Assembly: GCF_000003605.2 (NCBI RefSeq)
Contig: NW_003122882.1
Coordinates: 1-38,954 of the forward strand
Origin: Saccoglossus kowalevskii
Taxonomy: Eukaryota > Hemichordata > Enteropneusta > Harrimaniidae
Direction: 5' to 3'
DNA length: 38,954 nucleotides
Of this stretch, positions 36,056-38,954 are shown one piece after another. Position 1 is the stretch's first letter. Each line of letters opens with the position of its first letter. The notes beneath the pieces are model-generated. The model was not told the origin of the DNA. It saw only the letters and a program-made list of their open reading frames with translations, and made no database searches. The position numbers and the translations under genes were made by a program.

Positions 36056-37195
36056 CTCTTAATACACATGTCTACCCCTAGTTTTGACTGTTGAAACGTC
36101 GGGATACTCATGTCTACCCCTAGTTTTGACTGTTGGAACCTCCGGATACTCTTGTCTACCACGAGTTTTGACTGTTGAAACCTCCGGATACTCTTGTCGA
36201 CCACTAGTTTTGACTGTTGAAACCTCCGGATACTCATGTCTACCACTAGTTTTGACTGTTGAAACCTCCGGATACTCATGTCTACCACTAGTTTTGACTG
36301 TTGAAACCTCCGGATACTCTTGTCTACCCCTAGTTTTGACTGTTAACACCTCAGGATACTCATGTCTACCCGTAGTTTTGACTGTTGAAACCTCGGGATA
36401 CTCGTGTCTACCACACGTCTTGACTGTTGAAACCTCAGGATACTCATGTCTACCACTAGTTTTGACTGTTGAAACCTCTTAATACACATGTCTACCCCTA
36501 GTTTTGACTGTTGAAACGTCGGGATACTCATGTCTACCCCTAGTTTTGACTGTTGGAACCTCCGGATACTCTTGTCTACCACGAGTTTTGACTGTTGAAT
36601 CCTCAGGATACTCATGTCTACCACTAGTTTTGACTGTTGAACCCTCCGAAAACTCATGTCTACCACTAGTTTTGACTGTTTAAACCTCAGGATACTCATG
36701 TATACCAATAGTTTTGACTGTTGAAACCTCAGGATACTCATGTCTACCCGTAGTTTTGACTGTTGAAACCTCGGGATACTCGTGTCTACCACAAGTTTTG
36801 ACTGTTGAAACCTCAGGATACTCATGTCTACCACTAGTTTTGACTGTTGAAACCTCTGAATACACATGTCTAACCCTAGTTTTGACTGTTGAAACGTCGG
36901 GATACTCATGTCTACCACTAGGTTTGACTGTTGAAACCTCCGGATACTCTTGTCTACCACTAGTTTTGACTGTTGAAACGTCAGGATACTCATGTCTACC
37001 ACTAGTTTTGACTGTTGAAACGTCGGGATACTCATGTCTACCACTAGTTTTGACTGTTCAAACCTCCGGATACTCTTGTCGACCACTAGTTTTGACTGTT
37101 GAAACCTTGGGATACTCATGTGTCTATCCCTAGTTTTGACTGTTGAAACCTTGGGATACTCATGTCTACCCCTAGTGTTGACTGTAGAAACCTTG

Positions 37196-38173
37196 GGATA
37201 CTCATGTGTCTATCCCTAGTTTTGACTGTTGAAACGTTAGGATACTCGTGTGTACCCTTAGATTTGACTGTTGAAACCTACTCGGGATACTCATGTGTAC
37301 CCCTAGTTTTGACTGTTGAAACATCGGGATACTCGTGTCTATCCCTAGTTTTGACTGTTGAAACCTCCTCGGGATACTCATTTGTACCACTAGTTTTGAC
37401 TGTTGAAACCTCGGGATACTCATGTGTACCCCTAGTTTTGACTGTTGAAACCTCGAGATACTCGTGTCTACCACTAGTTTTGACTGTTGAAACCTCCGTA
37501 TACTCATGTCTACCACTAGTTTTGACTGTTTAAACCTCCGGATACTCATGTCTACCACTAGTTTTGACTGTTGAAACCTCCGGATACTCTTGTCTACCAC
37601 TAGTTTTGACTGTTGAAACGTCAGGATACTCATGTCTACCACTAGTTTTGACTGTTGAAACCTCGGGACACTCATGTCTACCACTAGTTTTGACTGTTTA
37701 AACCTCCGGATACTCTTGTCTACCCCTAGTTTTGACTGTTAACACCTCAGGATACTCATGTCTACACGTAGTTTTGACTGTTGAAACCTCGGGATACTCG
37801 TGTCTATCCCTAGTTTTGACTGTTGAAACCTCCTCGGGATACTCATGTGTACCCCTAGTTTTGACTGTTGAAACCTCGGGATACTCGTGTCTATCCCTAG
37901 TTTTGACTGTTGAAACCTCCTCGGGATACTTATTTGTACCACTAATTTTGACTGTTGGAACCTCGGGATACTCATGTGTACCCCTAGTTTTGACTGTTGA
38001 AACCTCGGGATACTCGTGTCTACCACTAGTTTTGACTGTTGAAACCTCCGTATACTCATGTCTACCACTAGTTTTGACTGTTTAAACCTCCGGATACTCT
38101 TGTCTACCACTAGTTTTGACTGTTGAAACGTCAGGATACTCATGTCTACCACTAGTTTTGACTGTTGAAACCT
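37196..38173 (+). repeat. Segmental duplication (partner 28690-29667)
   Basis: This is the uninterrupted partner of the segment left of the island. It continues past 38173 through CTCGGGACACTC and GTTTAAAC units into another H module at 38249. That last module is atypical: its first inner unit carries CCCTCCGAATACTCG, a hybrid of two unit types. Confidence 0.88.
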
Positions 38174-38954
38174 CGGGACACTCATGTCTACCACTAGATT
38201 TGACTGTTTAAACCTCCGGATACTCTTGTCTACCCCTAGTTTTGACTGTTAACACCTCAGGATACTCATGTCTACACGTAGTTTTGACTGTTGAACCCTC
38301 CGAATACTCGTGTCTATCCCTAGTTTTGACTGTTGAAACCTCCTCGGGATACTCGTGTCTACCCCTAGTTTTGACTGTTGAAACCTCAGGATACTCATGT
38401 CTACCACTAGTTTTGACTGTTGAAACCTCTTAATACACATGTCTACCCCCTCGTTTTGACTGTTGAAACGTCGGGATACTCATGTCTACCCGTAGTTTTG
38501 ACTGTTGGAACCTCCGGATACTCTTGTCTATCACGAGATTTGACTGTTGAACCCTCAGGATACTCATGTCTACCCGTAGTTTTGACTGTTGAACCCTCCG
38601 AATACTCATGTCTACCACTAGTTTTGACTGTTTAAACCTCAGGATACTCATGTCTACCAATAGTTTTGACTGTTGAAACCTCAGGATACTCGTGTCTACC
38701 CCTAGTTTTAACTGTTAACACCTCAGGATACTCATGTCTACCCGTAGTTTTGACTGTTGAAACCTCGGGATACTCGTGTCTACCACAAGTTTTGACTGTT
38801 GAAACCTCAGGATACTCATGCCTACCACTAGTTTTGACTGTTGAAACCTCTGAATACACATGTCTACCCCTAGTTTTGACTGTTGAAACGTCGGGATACT
38901 CATGTCTACCCGTAGTTTTGACTGTTGAAACCTCGGAATACTCTTGTCTACCAC

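Larger units (their letters stand above)
1..38954 (+). repeat. Satellite/macrosatellite array of a ~42-bp unit
   Basis: The whole window is head-to-tail copies of one unit; 109-150 and 151-192 are typical. Nearly every unit contains TTTTGACTGTTGAAAC followed by a GGATACTCATGTCTACC-like half, always in the same orientation. A typical unit is about 43% G+C and pyrimidine-rich on this strand. Unit lengths are 42, 45 (extra CTC) or 44 bp (extra GT). The commonest differences are at unit positions 20 (C/G), 23 (C/G/A/T), 32 (A/T/G) and 41 (A/C), counting from TAG as 1. No unique flank is present at either edge, so the array is longer than the window. Known satellites behave this way; its chromosomal location and host cannot be read from the sequence. 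No spacer-like unique sequence lies between units. Confidence 0.98.

Noticed and set aside
1-38954. CRISPR array
   Set aside because: The repeats are contiguous; no unique spacers of regular length separate them, the units themselves vary, and no cas gene is present.
1-38954. A genetic code in which TAA encodes glutamine, opening the plus frame
   Set aside because: Most stops in that frame are TAA (GAA to TAA), but TGA also occurs in it (GTTTGAACC near 3127, 5401, 24081 and 25397), a TAG lies at 14594, and the 44-bp units shift the frame.
1-38954. Telomeric repeat
   Set aside because: The unit is 42 bp and has no short G-rich telomere motif such as TTAGGG in tandem.

Overview
The window is one uninterrupted tandem-repeat array. 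From base 1 to base 38954 it consists of head-to-tail copies of a unit of about 42 bp, roughly 920 copies judged from length. All copies are in the same orientation, and both ends of the window lie inside the array. A typical unit is 109-150; its most constant parts read TTTTGACTGTTGAAAC and GGATACTCATGTCTACC. I see no conventional gene, tRNA, rRNA, transposon, CRISPR array, origin or operon. Such a long, single-family, higher-order-organised array points to a eukaryotic satellite or macrosatellite (heterochromatic, centromeric, subtelomeric or an expanded minisatellite). The sequence does not allow a species or clade call.

The array is not uniform. Three length classes of unit recur: 42 bp (standard), 45 bp (a CTC to CTCCTC step) and 44 bp (a GT step giving TGTGTCTATCCC). 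They are assembled into higher-order modules. An 'H' module alternates 42- and 45-bp units and starts at about 20 sites. A 'T' module carries two 44-bp units and is found at 9 sites. A 'C' block is marked by GTATACCAATAG and found at 8 sites. Longer pieces of these modules are duplicated across the window. Tandem offsets include 840, 976, 1017, 1092 and 1479 bp. Dispersed offsets include 3746, 8506, 13520, 14923, 17583, 22267 and 34238 bp. This is the pattern expected from unequal exchange or replication slippage with partial homogenisation.

The exception is 29669-30165. Here the 42-bp phase and orientation continue, but the units are strongly diverged. The first half still shows the order of unit types found in the H module, so it looks like an old, unhomogenised copy of that module. 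The second half holds a separate subfamily whose unit resembles TATTTATTGCTGATGACTCC followed by a variable tail ending in ACTAC. Two short stretches (1036-1135 and 31350-31470) are rich in 1-bp indels.

Because 42 is a multiple of 3, long open frames occur on both strands (up to 300 codons). They are interrupted repeatedly by GTTTAAAC, GTTAAC and TCTTAATAC variants and by the 44-bp units, and they overlap one another antisense, so I do not call them genes. There are still traces that could mean a coding origin. The four commonest variable positions in the unit all fall in one codon-position class. One minus-strand frame, with a 14-residue repeat SGRHEYPEVSTVKT, stays almost open through the diverged island with mostly conservative replacements. 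These are the observations most worth testing.
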